Below the pieces are notes generated by a model. It did not search any database. It was not told the origin of the DNA and was given only the letters and a program-made list of their open reading frames with translations. DNA of 64,000 bases, taken from the NCBI GenBank assembly GCA_036346225.1, contig JARFIW010000453.1:3286001-3350000 (forward strand). The letters run 5' to 3'. This document shows positions 23,850-35,270 of the stretch, piece after piece. The stretch's first letter is position 1. Each line of letters begins with the position of its first letter. The translations under genes were made by a program, and so were the position numbers. The DNA comes from Platerodrilus igneus (lineage: Eukaryota; Arthropoda; Insecta; Coleoptera; Lycidae).

Positions 23850-25960
23850 ATTCGTCCATAGAAAGGCATTTATTGATTTCAACTAGTTCAGGAATTTTAG
23901 TAAGAAAATAGTCGTAAAATTGTATAGGCTTGGGTCATTTACAACTAATAGAAAGACTATTTTCATATAATGTTAAATCATGACAAATAAATTAATATTT
24001 GTATATAAACACAATAACGATAAAGATTTTACACTCGCGGAATTTAATTAGAAAAACCACCCATATGAATCAAGGACATTATTGTCCACAATAATATTTG
24101 TTTCAATTCACATGGAGTTCAAGAGCCCACAACAACCACAGAATCCTAAAATGTAATAAAAATTAACTCGTTGACACGATCCTAAAACACTGAATTTATC
24201 CTACTAAATCATTGGATTCATTAACTGTAAGAACAAAATTTTTACAAAGGCTGGGAGATTAAAAGGATTAAGTTCGCACAAAATTAGGACAAAGAGGTGA
24301 TCAGTAGATTACGAAATTGTGCGCCAATGACATTTAACGTGTTCGGACGCCGTTGGGCTTTTGCCAAAGAAAAAAAAACAAAACGATGTTTTAGTGATGT
24401 TTTAGTGACGGTACGGCAATAGGGATCAATATCGAAATATTTTGAGCTTTACTGCGTACACAGATACTAAAAGGTACAAATATCTAAATCGCGGATTTAT
24501 ATTCGTATCGATCAGGGTGATTAACAAGGAAAGTGATAAATTCGTTTCATTTGTCAACAAAAGTTGGAGTTTTAAGATGACCTACCGTGCCGGTAGAGTA
24601 GACACCAGGACTATTATGGGCATCCCTGGACATTCTGCATTATTTGTTGTAGAATTATTTGGAACATTACAATCGTAAGCATTCTTATGTACTTGTTTAA
24701 AATTAAGCATAATATTATTACCGAAGGTAGTTTGAATATTTTAAAATAGTAAACAGTATGTACATAGAAAGTCAAATATGGAATTATTGTTAGTTAAAGG
24801 GTGTGAACTCAGAATTTTAAATAGACAATAGAATGGTTACGTGAATAGTTGGTATTGTGCTGGTGTTTCCTCTGTATTGTTGCTAAGGGCTTTTCCAAAC
24901 AAATGGGATTTAAAATGTCATATAGATCAATCGGGCAAAAATTAGCACAATCGAATGGTAGTATTATTTTTGAGTTTTTTTTTAGAATTCTGTTAATAAT
25001 AGCGAACCACTAAGAGATAGATTAGGTTTGTTGTTTTTAAGATTAATTTACGTGCAATAGTATGTTTTGATATTTTTACTGTTAATAGATTCAAAATGTA
25101 GAAGAAATTTTACTTGCAATTATTTATAATATTGGTAAGAGTGAGCATTGTTCAATGCTATTCAGTTACTCCAATGTTGAAGTCGTATTGTGAGAGAAGC
25201 CTTTACTTTGGAAAATTGGTTTAATTTGCTAAAACGTTAAAGAAGTATTTTTACGGTGTGATTACGATAGGTAAAAAATGAGGAGAATTCGCTGCAAGTA
25301 TGTATATCCAGAGTAACCGTCTTTCGAATTGTGAAAAATATCAACGAAATTGCTAGGATATGAAGGTTTGGCGCCCTTAATTTTAGGCAAATAGTAAAGC
25401 CTTCCAGGGTAAGTAGGAATTGTAAAGTTGTTTTATATTTCAGTCAATTTTACTTGTTTATACTATTTTATTTTGGATCATTAAGCGAAAATTGTTGCAA
25501 AACAGAATCTACACCTGTTAAGTAGAAAAAGAATCATACAAAATCCGTAATAATTTGTCAAGTTTTGGGTTATGTAATATAAATATGATCAAAAAAATTG
25601 TTTTTGTTTATAATACGTATATAAGAACTTTATTATGATAATTTTGCCATGGTGAGCGCAGCACTATGATTATCATATCGGGTGTCATGGCCCTCATTTT
25701 GTATGCCAAAATCGTCGTTTCGAGCGTCATCTCGGGAAATCTTGTTTAGGATATTCTTTTTCCTTAAAGTAGAAAAATTAAACAGTGATGGAGTAAACTT
25801 AAACAATATTTTCTAATATTTAAAAAATCGAAGCTGGTTATGAGTTAAACAAATAATGTCATTTTACTCAATCGCTTATACAGGATTCGTTTTAAAATAT
25901 AAATTAATTGTTTAGAAATTCTTGCTTCAAAAATCCAATTTGATATTAACCGACAAATAT
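23850..25960. other. AT-rich DNA, no gene recognised
   Basis: An open frame at 24,442-24,678 (plus, 78 codons) is the longest and shows no domain I know. No repeats or RNA genes were recognised in the rest. Confidence 0.4.
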
Positions 25961-25963
25961 CTA

Positions 25964-27464
25964 TTTGATTAACTTAAGTAAAAAAGCAAAGGCGTAATTT
26001 CCTTTTTATTTGAAGAAAATTCAAATTCATTGCAAGTCTTTAATCGAAAACTAGCATATGTTCTAATTTTAAATACCTCGAATATCTCTTGCAAATCTTA
26101 AACAAAAATCAAACGAGAATGATGTAAAATGAACCAAATTCGCAAGTGTCTAAAAATTAAAGTTTGTTGTAAATATTATATACGCTAGTGTGACTAACAC
26201 TATTGTTTCCAAGGTTTCTTTGTTGGATTGTACAAATTCTATACTAAACTAGTCAAGCAATATTTACTTCTTGATATGTCATGATTAAGGCTAAGGATAG
26301 TTAACAAGAGAATCACTTGCTTGTTTGTTTACCAACAAACAGGACTAAGCACCAACTATTCATTTAAACCAAGGAAACAATACTTAAAAAAATAAACAAA
26401 TAGTTGTATAATTCTTATCCGCGATCCGAATGGTTGCTAGTTTAATTATCAAATGACTTCCATCGATTGTTGTTTTACCAGTTCGAAAAATGTGCAGGCA
26501 ATAATTTTCCTTTTCTAATTAAACCAACTTAAAAATAAATTTTACTACTTCTAAAATAATATATGGCGCGAGATATGTTTTGGACCTTTGGGAGCTTCTT
26601 TTTAAAAACATTTATTTCCCAAAAACACTTCTATCAATTTTATTTTTTAACAGTAATTACAAAAATGGTTTAACAACTTGTACGTTATGTTCATTAACGT
26701 GACTTTTAATTCAACAAATTAATCAGAGTTAATATATAAATAATTACCAGTGAGTAGCTTGAACTACCAACAATGTTAAAGTTATGAAGTTCGAGACTGA
26801 CTGCCACCAAAGGCTCTTCAGGGTATTTATGTAGTCCCTCCTCTCACATCATCTTGTGGGAAAGTACAGATCTTATGTCTGCTACTTCTTGATAAACATA
26901 CATTGTCTTATTCTAAGTAATGTTTTAAGTACTACTGCTTTATTGCAATTCCTTGTATCTGCACCTGCAGTATCAGGTTGTGTCTGGAATACAAAGTAGT
27001 TGCTTCCGTTCTCATGTCCGATATGAACTTTGATTAATCTTTAATATTATAACCTTCAATTAATACATTGTAACATACTATTATTAAGACATAATAATGC
27101 GTTTAATTTTATACACATATTAATATGGGGGATATGTAACTTGCGAACATACCCCAGATCTACAAAATATTTTTCAGATCTACCAAAAAAATTAAAAGTT
27201 TATTATTTAAATTAACTTAAGTTTTTGTTATTGCCGAATCAAATTTATTCTAAAGGCAGGGAGCATAATCTTACTACCCATCTTTTATAAATTCCAGCTT
27301 TTGTTCTAAAATTAACTACACAAACTATTCCATCAGTTCTTGTAAATAATTCATCGACTATGCTAACCGGCCATTGAAGACGGGATTTATTATCTATCTT
27401 GATAATTAAAATAGTTCCTTGTTTATTTGAGGCACCAGTTACATCCATTTTTGTCGCAGTTCTT
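25964..27464 (-). repeat. Tandem unit 1 (~1.5 kb): BEL-B pol tail + errantivirus solo LTR + flank
   Basis: The segment from TTGATTAACTTAAG (25,964) to GTCGCAGTTC is repeated head-to-tail as 27,465-28,962 with a period of about 1,498 bp. The copies differ by about 13 substitutions and two or three single-base indels, mostly transitions (by eye). On the minus strand each unit carries the end of a BEL pol, a solo LTR and about 600 bp of flank. The sequence left of unit 1 and right of unit 2 differs, so this is a duplication in place. Confidence 0.9.
26571..27141 (-). repeat. Solo LTR of the E1 errantivirus family (copy 1)
   Basis: On the minus strand this 571-bp block begins AGTTACATATCCC and ends ACATATCT. 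It is alignable along its length with the E1 5' LTR (55,021-55,564), including the conserved GAGAACGGAAGCAACTACTT, ACTGCAGGTGCAG, TACATAAATACCCTGA and CAGTCAGTCTCGAAC blocks. No internal element sequence follows either end, so it is a solo LTR left by recombination. Flanks are CGCG (26,567-26,570) and TGCG (27,142-27,145), an imperfect 4-bp duplication. Confidence 0.8.
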
Positions 27465-27474
27465 GATTAACTTA
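27245..27474 (-). pseudogene. BEL-B pol C-terminal domain, duplicated copy
   Basis: Same 67-codon frame as 28,743-28,946, differing by one residue (Cys instead of Trp near the end). It has no integrase upstream; on that side it is joined to the flank of tandem unit 2. Confidence 0.65.
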
Positions 27475-28962
27475 AGTAAAAAAGCAAAGGCGTAATTTCC
27501 TTTTTATTTGAAGAAAATTCAAATTCATTGCAAGTCTTTAATCGAAAACTAGCATATATTCTAATTTTAAATACCTCGAATATCTCTTGCAAATCTTAGA
27601 CAAAAATCAAACGAGAATGATGTAAAATGAACCAAATTCGCAAGTGTCTAAAAATTAAAGTTTGTTGTAAATATTATATACGCTGGTGTGACTAACACTA
27701 TTGTTTCCAAGGTTTCTTTGTTGGATTGTACAAATTCTATACTAAACTAGTCAAGCAATATTTACTTCTTGATATGTCATGATTAAGGCTAAAGATAGTT
27801 AACAAGAGAATCACTCGCTTGTTTGTTTACCAACAAACAGGACTAAGCACCAACTATTCATTTAAACCAAGGAAACAATACTTAAAAAATAAACAAATAG
27901 TTGTATAATTCTTATCCGCGATCCGAATGGTTGCTAGTTTAATTATCAAATGACTTCCATCGATTGTTGTTTTACCAGTTCGAAAAATGTGCAGGCAATA
28001 ATTTTCCTTTTCTAATTAAACCAACTTAAAAATAAATTTTACTAATTCTAAAATAATATATGGCGCGAGATATGTTTTGGACCTTTGGGAGCTTCTTTTT
28101 AAAAACATTTATTTCCCAAAAACACTTCTATCAATTTTATTTTTTAACAGTAATTACAAAAATGGTTTAACAACTTGTACGTTATGTTCATTAACGTGAC
28201 TTTTAATTCAACAAATTAATCAGAGTTAATATATAAATAATTACCAGTGAGTAGCTTGAACTACCAACAATGTTAAAGTTATGAAATTCGAGACTGACTG
28301 GCCACCAAAGGCTCTTCAGGGTATTTATGTAGTCCCTCCTCTCATATCATCTTGTAGGAAAGTACAGATCTCATGTCTGCTACTTCTTGATAAACATACA
28401 TTGTCTTATTCTAAGTAATGTTTTAAGTACTACTGCTTTATTGCAATTCCTTGTATCTGCACCTGCAATATCAGGTTGTGTCTGGAATACAAAGTAGTTG
28501 CTTCCGTTCTCATGTCCGATATGAACTTTGATTAATCTTTAATATTATAACCTTCAATTAATACATTGTAACATACTATTATTAAGACATAATAATGCGT
28601 TTAATTTTATACACATATTAATATGGGGGATATGTAACTTGCGAACATACCCCAGATCTACAAAATATTTTTCAGATCTACCAAAAAAATTAAAAGTTTA
28701 TTATTTAAATTAACTTAAGTTTTTGTTATTGCCGAATCAAATTTATTCTAAAGGCAGGGACCATAATCTTACTACCCATCTTTTATAAATTCCAGCTTTT
28801 GTTCTAAAATTAACTACACAAACTATTCCATCAGTTCTTGTAAATAATTCATCGACTATGCTAACCGGCCATTGAAGACGGGATTTATTATCTATCTTGA
28901 TAATTAAAATAGTTCCTTGTTTATTTGAGGCACCAGTTACATCCATTTTTGTCGCAGTTCTT
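27465..28962 (-). repeat. Tandem unit 2 of the ~1.5-kb duplication
   Basis: Second copy of 25,964-27,464, about 99% identical. It remains joined on its right side to the rest of BEL-B (integrase at 29,245-29,712), which suggests that this is the original position and unit 1 the extra copy. Confidence 0.9.
28068..28639 (-). repeat. Solo LTR of the E1 errantivirus family (copy 2)
   Basis: Same solo LTR in tandem unit 2, with the same ends and the same CGCG/TGCG flanks, showing that the LTR was already there when the segment duplicated. Confidence 0.8.
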
Positions 28963-28972
28963 CCTTTCCCAT
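28743..28972 (-). pseudogene. BEL-B pol C-terminal domain, original copy
   Basis: A 67-codon open frame from 28,946 (extending in frame to about 28,972) contains SRLQWPVSIVDEL and CVVNFRTKAGIYKRWVVRL, the shape of the DUF5641-type domain that follows the integrase in BEL/Pao pol. It ends with a normal stop at 28,743. It is separated from the integrase by about 270 bp of decayed sequence. Confidence 0.65.
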
Positions 28973-29244
28973 AAACTTTTAAACAAAGTCGGCTGCTTTA
29001 GAGCAGGTAGCGATATCAGTAGAGTATGCGTTAAAAAATAAGCGGGGGGTCAAAAGCATCGGGGTCAGCAGGATCACTGCTTAACTATGTTAACTATCGA
29101 GAATTTAACAATACCTCGATTTGATTAAAAACTGAATTTATTTCTTTATAGAATAAAATCGGACAGCCTATGATGCTTTTGGACAGACTTTATTTGCAAC
29201 TCTCAAATTTCTGAAAAATGAGTACTAATAGGCCGTTGAAATTT

Positions 29245-29995
29245 CTATACTATTTTTCGGGCCGAACATTCACTACTCAAAACACGTTTGTACTCATCAG
29301 AATTCATTAAATTACAGAATTCATCTAAATCAATCTTGGCACTAATAAAATTAGAGGCGTTATCGGAATAGATGATCGAGCACGCACCTAGACATGATAA
29401 AATTCGTTTAATTGTAGCCAAAAATAAATCAGTAGATAAACTGGACACGAGTTCTAAGTGTACAGCTTTCGTTGACAAACATACAAAAAGACACAAATAA
29501 GCCTTCTGATGTTTGACACCTCGTTTCCTACCCAACGTAATGTAGAATGGCTCTGCAAAATCTACAGTGACGTGCAGAAAAGATTTTGCTTCGGTTACTC
29601 TTATAGCGGGAAGATAGGCCATTATAGGGAATTGACCTATAGGACTGCATTTAAAACAATGATTGCATTTTTGTGAAGATACCGCACGGCATTTCGCACT
29701 CCAATCATTCAATAATTGCGTCGTAAAATAACCAAGGCCTTTGTTAGTGTTACTAACGAAGGCCTGTGTGTAAATTTTGTCGATGACAGTAATAAATTAA
29801 GTGATCTAAAAAATGGTCGTTTTTTGGTATAAAAAATAGTTGCTGTTGACTAAATTTTAGATGAAAATTTCCCAATCTTCCCCCTACTCTAGTCATACCA
29901 TCTTGCAGGAAAGGACTTATGGCCCGATACCTAGGGGAAACAGGCTTTCCATTTTCTAATAACGCACACTCATCCTTAAAATGCCGCTTGTTCAC
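29245..29995 (-). pseudogene. BEL-B integrase (broken)
   Basis: Integrase of a BEL pol, which would join element DNA to the chromosome. The piece 29,995-29,753 has the zinc-binding-like YRAISPFL...GGRLGN...HRQNLHTG stretch. The piece 29,712-29,245 has HCFKC, the first catalytic Asp in VTVDFAEPF and the second in IYSDNASNF. The third acidic residue (the Glu in a GGIWE-like motif) is lost: below 29,245 the homologous stretch reads KFQRPISTHFSEI with stops. Confidence 0.7.
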
Positions 29996-30039
29996 AGTTC
30001 GAATTGATACTCATTCGGCCTTTTTCTAAATCAGAGGAT

Positions 30040-30620
30040 AAATTTTAAGAAACCTTAACGCGTACACTCTAGAGCGAGGCAACTTACGCTAAGATGATCG
30101 ACGAACAATTAAAGTTGATAAAGGATCATTTTCCTGCTTTGTTACTACAAACTATACTACCTATTCTTTTGGGCATTTTTTTACTGGAACATATTGGACC
30201 ACATTGAAGGATCTAGCTTTAACCAATCGGGGTCCTTTATCGAAGTCCCATTAACAATAAATTGGGAAGGTTTCATCTCTCTAGACAAACAGTCACTAAT
30301 ATTTTGATTGCCTTCTATATGAAACCAATTTTTAGGTAGCCCCAAATCTTGTATTTGTGCTACTCGATGAGATACAAATATTTGTCATATATGAGGACGG
30401 ACTGCGATCCAACTTAGAGTGACTGTTAGTCGGAAAAAACATACACCACGTGATGTCGAACAAACTTTTACATAATTTAATAATTTAGCTAAAAACTGCA
30501 GCGCACAATTCTACTCTAGGTATTGACTGAACACATATAGGCGCTACCTTTCTTTTAGAACAAACTAAATTAATCGAAGCATCCCCGTTTGGAAGATTTA
30601 AAACCATTTTCATCTACTTC
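30040..30620 (-). pseudogene. BEL-B RNase H region (broken)
   Basis: On the minus strand the motif APICVQSIPRVELCAA appears near 30,560-30,510, matching the RNase H glutamate motif (PRxELCGA) of BEL pol. Downstream on that strand are many stops with only short alignable pieces. Confidence 0.5.
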
Positions 30621-31390
30621 TAATGAATAGTACTCTCAGACATATTTGTACCTTTACCTAAATATATTTTCTGTTCTCTACTATTATTAGAATCAAATTT
30701 CTGTCTGTAGACATTATCTTGTCAACATAATACAACAAATTAGCTATAAAAAAAAATTATGTTTTGAAACAATTTAGAAGAATGAAGGCAATGGAAAAAA
30801 ATGAACAAATTCGCAAAGAATTTTATCAGCAAATTTTGGTAATTTTTCGAATTTTTATTAAGCCCTTAGTCTCATACGGAAAACTACGTGCGATTTGATA
30901 TTTTCTAGTTTGGTAGAATTACAAGACTAAGTTCAACATTTTGTACCAAGGATCATGAATAAAATCCATTCAGCTGTTTTGATCCCTGGTTTGTAAAGTC
31001 ATTAATAGCAATTTAATCTTTCAAAAATCCGTGTGAACACCTTATTGTTCGCGAAATACTTCAAAGTTTTCAACTTGTTTCATACACAAGGCATATGGGC
31101 ATTAAACAGTTGTTTGGATAAGATTTCCCCCAGTTAAACTGTATTTGCAAATAATTTTCTGAATCCGCGCACTTCCACATCATCTTCGAGTCAAACAGGA
31201 AATCGTTGATGGTGAGATATTATGGTCAAAAATTTAAGTGCCTTAATCTATTTGTATTTACAGCGCAAACATCCAATAGGGCCAACAACAAAAACCCTGT
31301 AGAAGCAATAAAAACACAAAACTCAAAAAAATGTAGTAGAATGCAAAACCATTCACTGGCCCACATGTACTCTCTAACCAATCAACACCG

Positions 31391-31600
31391 TTAAACATCT
31401 TTGATTTCATTCATCACGTAAGACAGTCTGGGGTCATAGCCTTGATCACTGTAAGCAACAAGCGGCCAGTGGTTAAGGGTGGGTGATTTTTGCATGATCC
31501 CAAAAGAATTTCTTTTTTGTTTTGCAACCCCTTCTCCAACCCGTTTAAGTTTCGAGTCGAGAAAACCTCCATTGTCCAGCCTACAAGATCCGGCACCCAA
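31391..31600 (-). CDS. Unidentified short open frame, possible exon fragment
   Basis: Two overlapping minus-strand frames (31,391-31,600 and 31,414-31,596) are open in a block that is GC-richer than its surroundings. The longer one has GGFLDSKLKRVGEG and YSDQGYDPRLSYV. It looks protein-like in composition, but I do not recognise the family. It could be a gene fragment or chance. Confidence 0.2.
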   Translation of the reverse strand: MGAGSCRLDNGGFLDSKLKRVGEGVAKQKRNSFGIMQKSPTLNHWPLVAYSDQGYDPRLSYVMNEIKDV

Positions 31601-31687
31601 CTGAGTAGAAATTACAATTGTTTTAGCTGATTATTTAATAATTCTTTTTACCTAGAATAAACATTTTCTTGAGAGTAATATCTAGTA

Positions 31688-32291
31688 CAGTGGTACCTCG
31701 ATATACGAGTTTAATTCGTTCCGTTACCTTGTTCGTATGTCAAATTGCTCGTATCTCAAAGCAACTTTCCCCATTGAAATTAATTGAAATGCCATTAATT
31801 TGTTCCGGCTCCCAAAAAACCACCTCAGTTGTTTTTGTTAAATGTTTTTGAATAAGAAAAATGTATTTACAAAAAGAAACATTTATTTATAAATAACAAA
31901 TACATACATATTCTATAAAAACATAATAAAAGAAAAAGTGATGTGCTTACGGAAGCGCTTAATTTTCGTCACTGGTCTTTGTTTTTTGCGTCATGTTTTG
32001 CTCATTTTCACCCGCAGATCGTTTAAAAAAACTGTCCAAGGAGGTTTGTTTCTTCCTGCATATTCTCAAGGACCTCCTGCGGAAATGAGTTAGGCAAGTT
32101 TCGCTTGCACACAACACCAACATGCGCCCACATGTTGAGGTCGCAGCGGTGTATTTTATTCCACGAACTCTACAACTTTCTCGCACTCATTCTCGAAGGC
32201 AAAATATCGCTCGCTCGTGCGGCTCGTATCTCAAAACACTGCGCCCACATATTGAGGTCAGTGCAGCGGTCGTAGTATGCGAGTACCACTG
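31688..32291. mobile_element. Pogo/Tigger-like MITE, 604 bp, TA target site
   Basis: The left end CAGTGGTACCTCGATATACGA (31,688) and the right end, read on the other strand as CAGTGGTACTCGCATAC, form terminal inverted repeats. TA dinucleotides flank both ends (31,686-31,687; 32,292-32,293). The ends resemble those of Tigger/pogo elements. Inside, a phrase GCGCCCACATRTTGAGGTC occurs twice (about 32,123 and 32,248). No transposase is present. The short open frames inside are shadows. Confidence 0.7.
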
Positions 32292-32337
32292 TATATTGGA
32301 AATCTTCACTAATAACAATTGTAAGATTATTTGAATT

Positions 32338-32536
32338 ACAGTTTCTTGACTAATTTGTACGTGATTATCAGATCTGATGCTCATATAAATCCTAATAAAT
32401 TAAATTTTTGGTTAACTAATAATATTGATATCACCAACACATGTGAAATTGTTTAATTTTTTTATAATCATGAATAGACAAAAATTATTTGTTATGATTA
32501 CAGTTTCTTGACTAATTTGTACGTGATCTATCAGAT
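32338..32536. repeat. Direct repeat pair of ~36 bp
   Basis: ACAGTTTCTTGACTAATTTG followed by TACGTGAT..ATCAGAT occurs at about 32,338-32,373 and again at 32,500-32,536, about 160 bp apart. The purpose is unknown; it may be part of the tandem array that follows. Confidence 0.6.
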
Positions 32537-32559
32537 TTTCTAAATAGGCTAAATTAAAA

Positions 32560-33570
32560 ATTTTAAAATATCTCCTCCGATATTGTTTCTGTATCAATCC
32601 CAAAGTCATATCTTTCTAATACTTGCAGGATACAGTGGCGTCGAACTTCACTCTACTTTGTTTTCGTTTTACGAGGAATATTTCAGCCGCCGTTTTCATT
32701 ATCTTTTATGGGATAAAAGCCAGCCAAGCTAGCCGCCGACGCTTCTGATTTTACTAGTCTACAATCTTTCTAAATGCGTCAAAATTTAAAGTCCCTTTAA
32801 ATATCTCCTCCGATATTGTTGTTCTGTCTTCAATCCTAGGCAAGGTCACAAAACGCGTTCTTTAAAAAATTAATACTGTTACATTAACGGCCAACTCCTT
32901 GGGGCTCGAAAGGTGTAACAATTTATGTTCACCATATATACGAGGAATATTTCAGACCTGCCGTTTACAATAAATATATCTTATGGGACTAAAAGCCATT
33001 GTTCAGCTTAGACGCTTCGACGCTAAATACAGTTTATACCTAGTTAGACATCTTGTATCGCTGTAAATATGTTCAAGTCCCTTGAACCTCTGAATCTGTT
33101 GTAATTCTCTTTTGTAAATACCTAGGCAAGGTCATTTCAAGATGACAGTTCCTTGTTACTAGCATTAAAAATTAATACTGTTACCATTAACGGCTCAAAT
33201 AATTGGGGCATTTCGAAAGGTGTAACAATTTATTATTCACCTTATTACTCCGTTTTTCGATAATTATAGGAACGCTCTGTACAATAAATATATCTTACAC
33301 TAGAGCATTGTTTTGTTAATCTTCACCTAAATACAGTCTAAACCTTTTAGACATTTTATCGTGTGTAAATATGTTACCCTTGAACCTTGAATCTTTTAAT
33401 TCTCTTTTTGTAAATATCTCATTCATTTCAAGATGACAGTTCCCTTGTTACTAGCATTAAAGAATTTATGTACCATTACTCTCAAATAATTACATTTTTC
33501 TAAATTTTCATTTTTTATTACCTTATTACTCCGTTTTTCGATATTATAGGAACGGTTGTACATTTTTTCT
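32560..33570. repeat. Degenerate tandem array, ~300-bp units
   Basis: At least three successive units (about 32,640-32,925, 32,935-33,250, 33,250-33,560) share, in the same order, CGAGGAATATTTCAG or a related start, ATATATCTTA, TAAATACAGT, TGTAAATATGTT, AAGATGACAGTTCC, TACTAGCATTAAA, AACGGCT.AA.TAATTGGG and ACCTTATTACTCCGTTTTTCGATA. Neighbouring units match best and each drops different pieces. A partial unit (ATCTCCTCCGATATTGTT) begins near 32,567. No coding sequence lies in it. Confidence 0.6.
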
Positions 33571-34402
33571 GTTTTTTCTGAAAGTGTTGGTGATGGGCTG
33601 TCGCTTGTTGTCGTCTTTAGTGCTAATCTCTTATGATTTTTGGATATATTGGAAATTTGTTGCGCTCGGTAGCAAGATCATTTACCTAGGTCTCATCTGG
33701 AGTATAGTCGTTTTTTAATTATTGGCGTGCTGGTATAGGACTTATCCTATCGCTAACCTTGCAGTTGGACCCTTAAACCACCGATCTGTTGTAATAGGAA
33801 CATTTTCTACTCCCTACCTTCTCTCTAAGATGCATATCCTAAAATTCTGTTTATTCATATTTTTTATCTCCATTTTAACCTTTTTTTTCTTCGTTGAACC
33901 TGCCTTAGTCCCGAGACAACCGTACATCACATAAGAGTGGTTTTCGTTGTCATCTACCGTTTTTATCCCTTTTGCGACCCCCTTCTTCTTCTCTCTTTTA
34001 CCTGGTTGCTATAAATTTTCAAACATTACAACTCCTTTTCTCATCTTTTCTATATTGTCTATCTTTTTCCTTTACTTTCTAAGTGGTCGCATAGTTAGAT
34101 GGTTGTTTCACGACATTGAGCCACGGGTGTAGGGGCCTACGTGTAGCTTTGTATCGCCATTGCCATCCGCTGGATCTACGTTTAAACGGTCGACAGTGAG
34201 TTTGTGACTGATTTGGCCTACGGGCTGATTCTCTCTTAACCGATACAGGGATGCAGTATCTGTATCCCCATTCCCACCTGGTTCCTCATGCTCTTCTTAT
34301 GATCGAGTACCCCTTCACAAAACCTCCCCTTTTGGAAGACATAAAAAAGCCTTTTCCTGATCATACGAGATCACCTTACTCTTTTGGTGGGTCCCAGTAG
34401 GT

Positions 34403-34439
<37 letters not shown>
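33570..34439. other. Non-coding, pyrimidine-rich stretch ending in (TA)n
   Basis: About 870 bp, T/C-rich, with a GC-richer part at 34,100-34,390 that looks like a piece of a dispersed repeat I cannot name. The open frames at 33,722 and 33,947 are low-complexity Phe/Leu/Ser translations. A TA microsatellite runs from about 34,405 to 34,439 and is the target of the G1 insertion. Confidence 0.4.
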
Positions 34440-34444
<5 letters not shown>

Positions 34445-34916
34445 TGTCTAAGGGAGCTACTAAGAGTTATAAGGGTTGGTTAGTACAAGGTAGTATATGC
34501 CAAACAAAAATAATCCACATATTTGATCACTTAAACCTAAAAATATATGTTTGCTGTATTTTATGTATACTAAAATACCATTCAAATATAGTAGTTGAAA
34601 TTCAGTGACATAAGGAAATTTTAAAATGACTAAGTGGCGTAGTAAGATGTGAAATGCTCAAGGGTTTATACCGAGTTGAATTTTTAAAAGCCTTTGAAAG
34701 TACATTTGCCGTCCAAAAGCCGGATGCGTCTATGAATGTTCACTATCAACATGCATCCAGGGTCAAGTGTAGTTTATTTTGGTTTCATTTTCTATAGAAT
34801 CAACTTTTGGACAATATTTGTAAACTCAAAATTATTAGTTATAACAACGTAAAATGTGATTGGTTGAATGTAAAGATTTAGGACATATATTAGAATTTAA
34901 TGTGATTATGAAACTG

Positions 34917-34924
34917 TATAAAAG
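34917..34924 (+). promoter_or_regulatory. TATA box of the G1 5' LTR
   Basis: TATAAAAG, with a candidate start site (GACACGAACTTAGTT) about 25-30 bp downstream. The same block is conserved at 41,920-41,927 in the 3' LTR. Confidence 0.6.
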
Positions 34925-35110
34925 ACATGGACTATGGTATGTGCGACACGAACTTAGTTATTTGTTATGGACTTTAAGATGTAGTAGACTAGTAGAGAGT
35001 TAACATGGTCGCCTTAGAGAGTAAACAAAGTGATTATTTTTCGAACAAATTTTGTAATAGACGTGTTTTCAGAACGGTGCTAATTTGTATTCAAATATTT
35101 TGAAAAACAA

Positions 35111-35116
35111 AATAAA
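35111..35116 (+). promoter_or_regulatory. Polyadenylation signal of the G1 LTR (5' copy)
   Basis: AATAAA about 190 bp after the TATA box, placing the R region between about 34,945 and 35,135. The 3' copy at 42,113-42,118 would be the one used for the genomic transcript. Confidence 0.5.
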
Positions 35117-35270
35117 AGTAATCATTTTTAAAAATGAGTTTAATTGAAAAGTGGTAAAGAAACAAGCGGAAGTATAAAGGGAATATTAGTGATTGTGCGA
35201 CGATTAGAAATTGGATTTGGAGAGTGGTCTTAAAGGTAGCGGGTCAGCGAAAGTGGTTATACAGATTAGG

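Larger units (their letters stand above)
27245..30620 (-). mobile_element. BEL-B: decayed BEL/Pao pol
   Basis: Minus-strand remains of a BEL/Pao element, from about 30,620 (RNase H) through integrase (29,995-29,245) to the pol C-terminal domain (28,972-28,743, repeated at 27,474-27,245). No gag, protease or LTR of its own was found. Stops and shifts are frequent. The solo LTR next to it belongs to a different (errantivirus) family. Confidence 0.75.

Noticed and set aside
26310..26345. GTTTGTTTACCAACAAAC hairpin as a regulatory site
   Set aside because: A short palindrome in AT-rich DNA, repeated only because the 1.5-kb unit is duplicated.
26571..28639. The solo LTRs as the LTRs of BEL-B itself
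   Set aside because: They match the errantivirus E1 LTR over their full length, have 4-bp rather than 5-bp flanks, and no BEL primer site follows them.
33722..34132. Two Phe/Leu/Ser-rich plus-strand open frames
   Set aside because: Low-complexity translation of T/C-rich DNA; no start context or domain.
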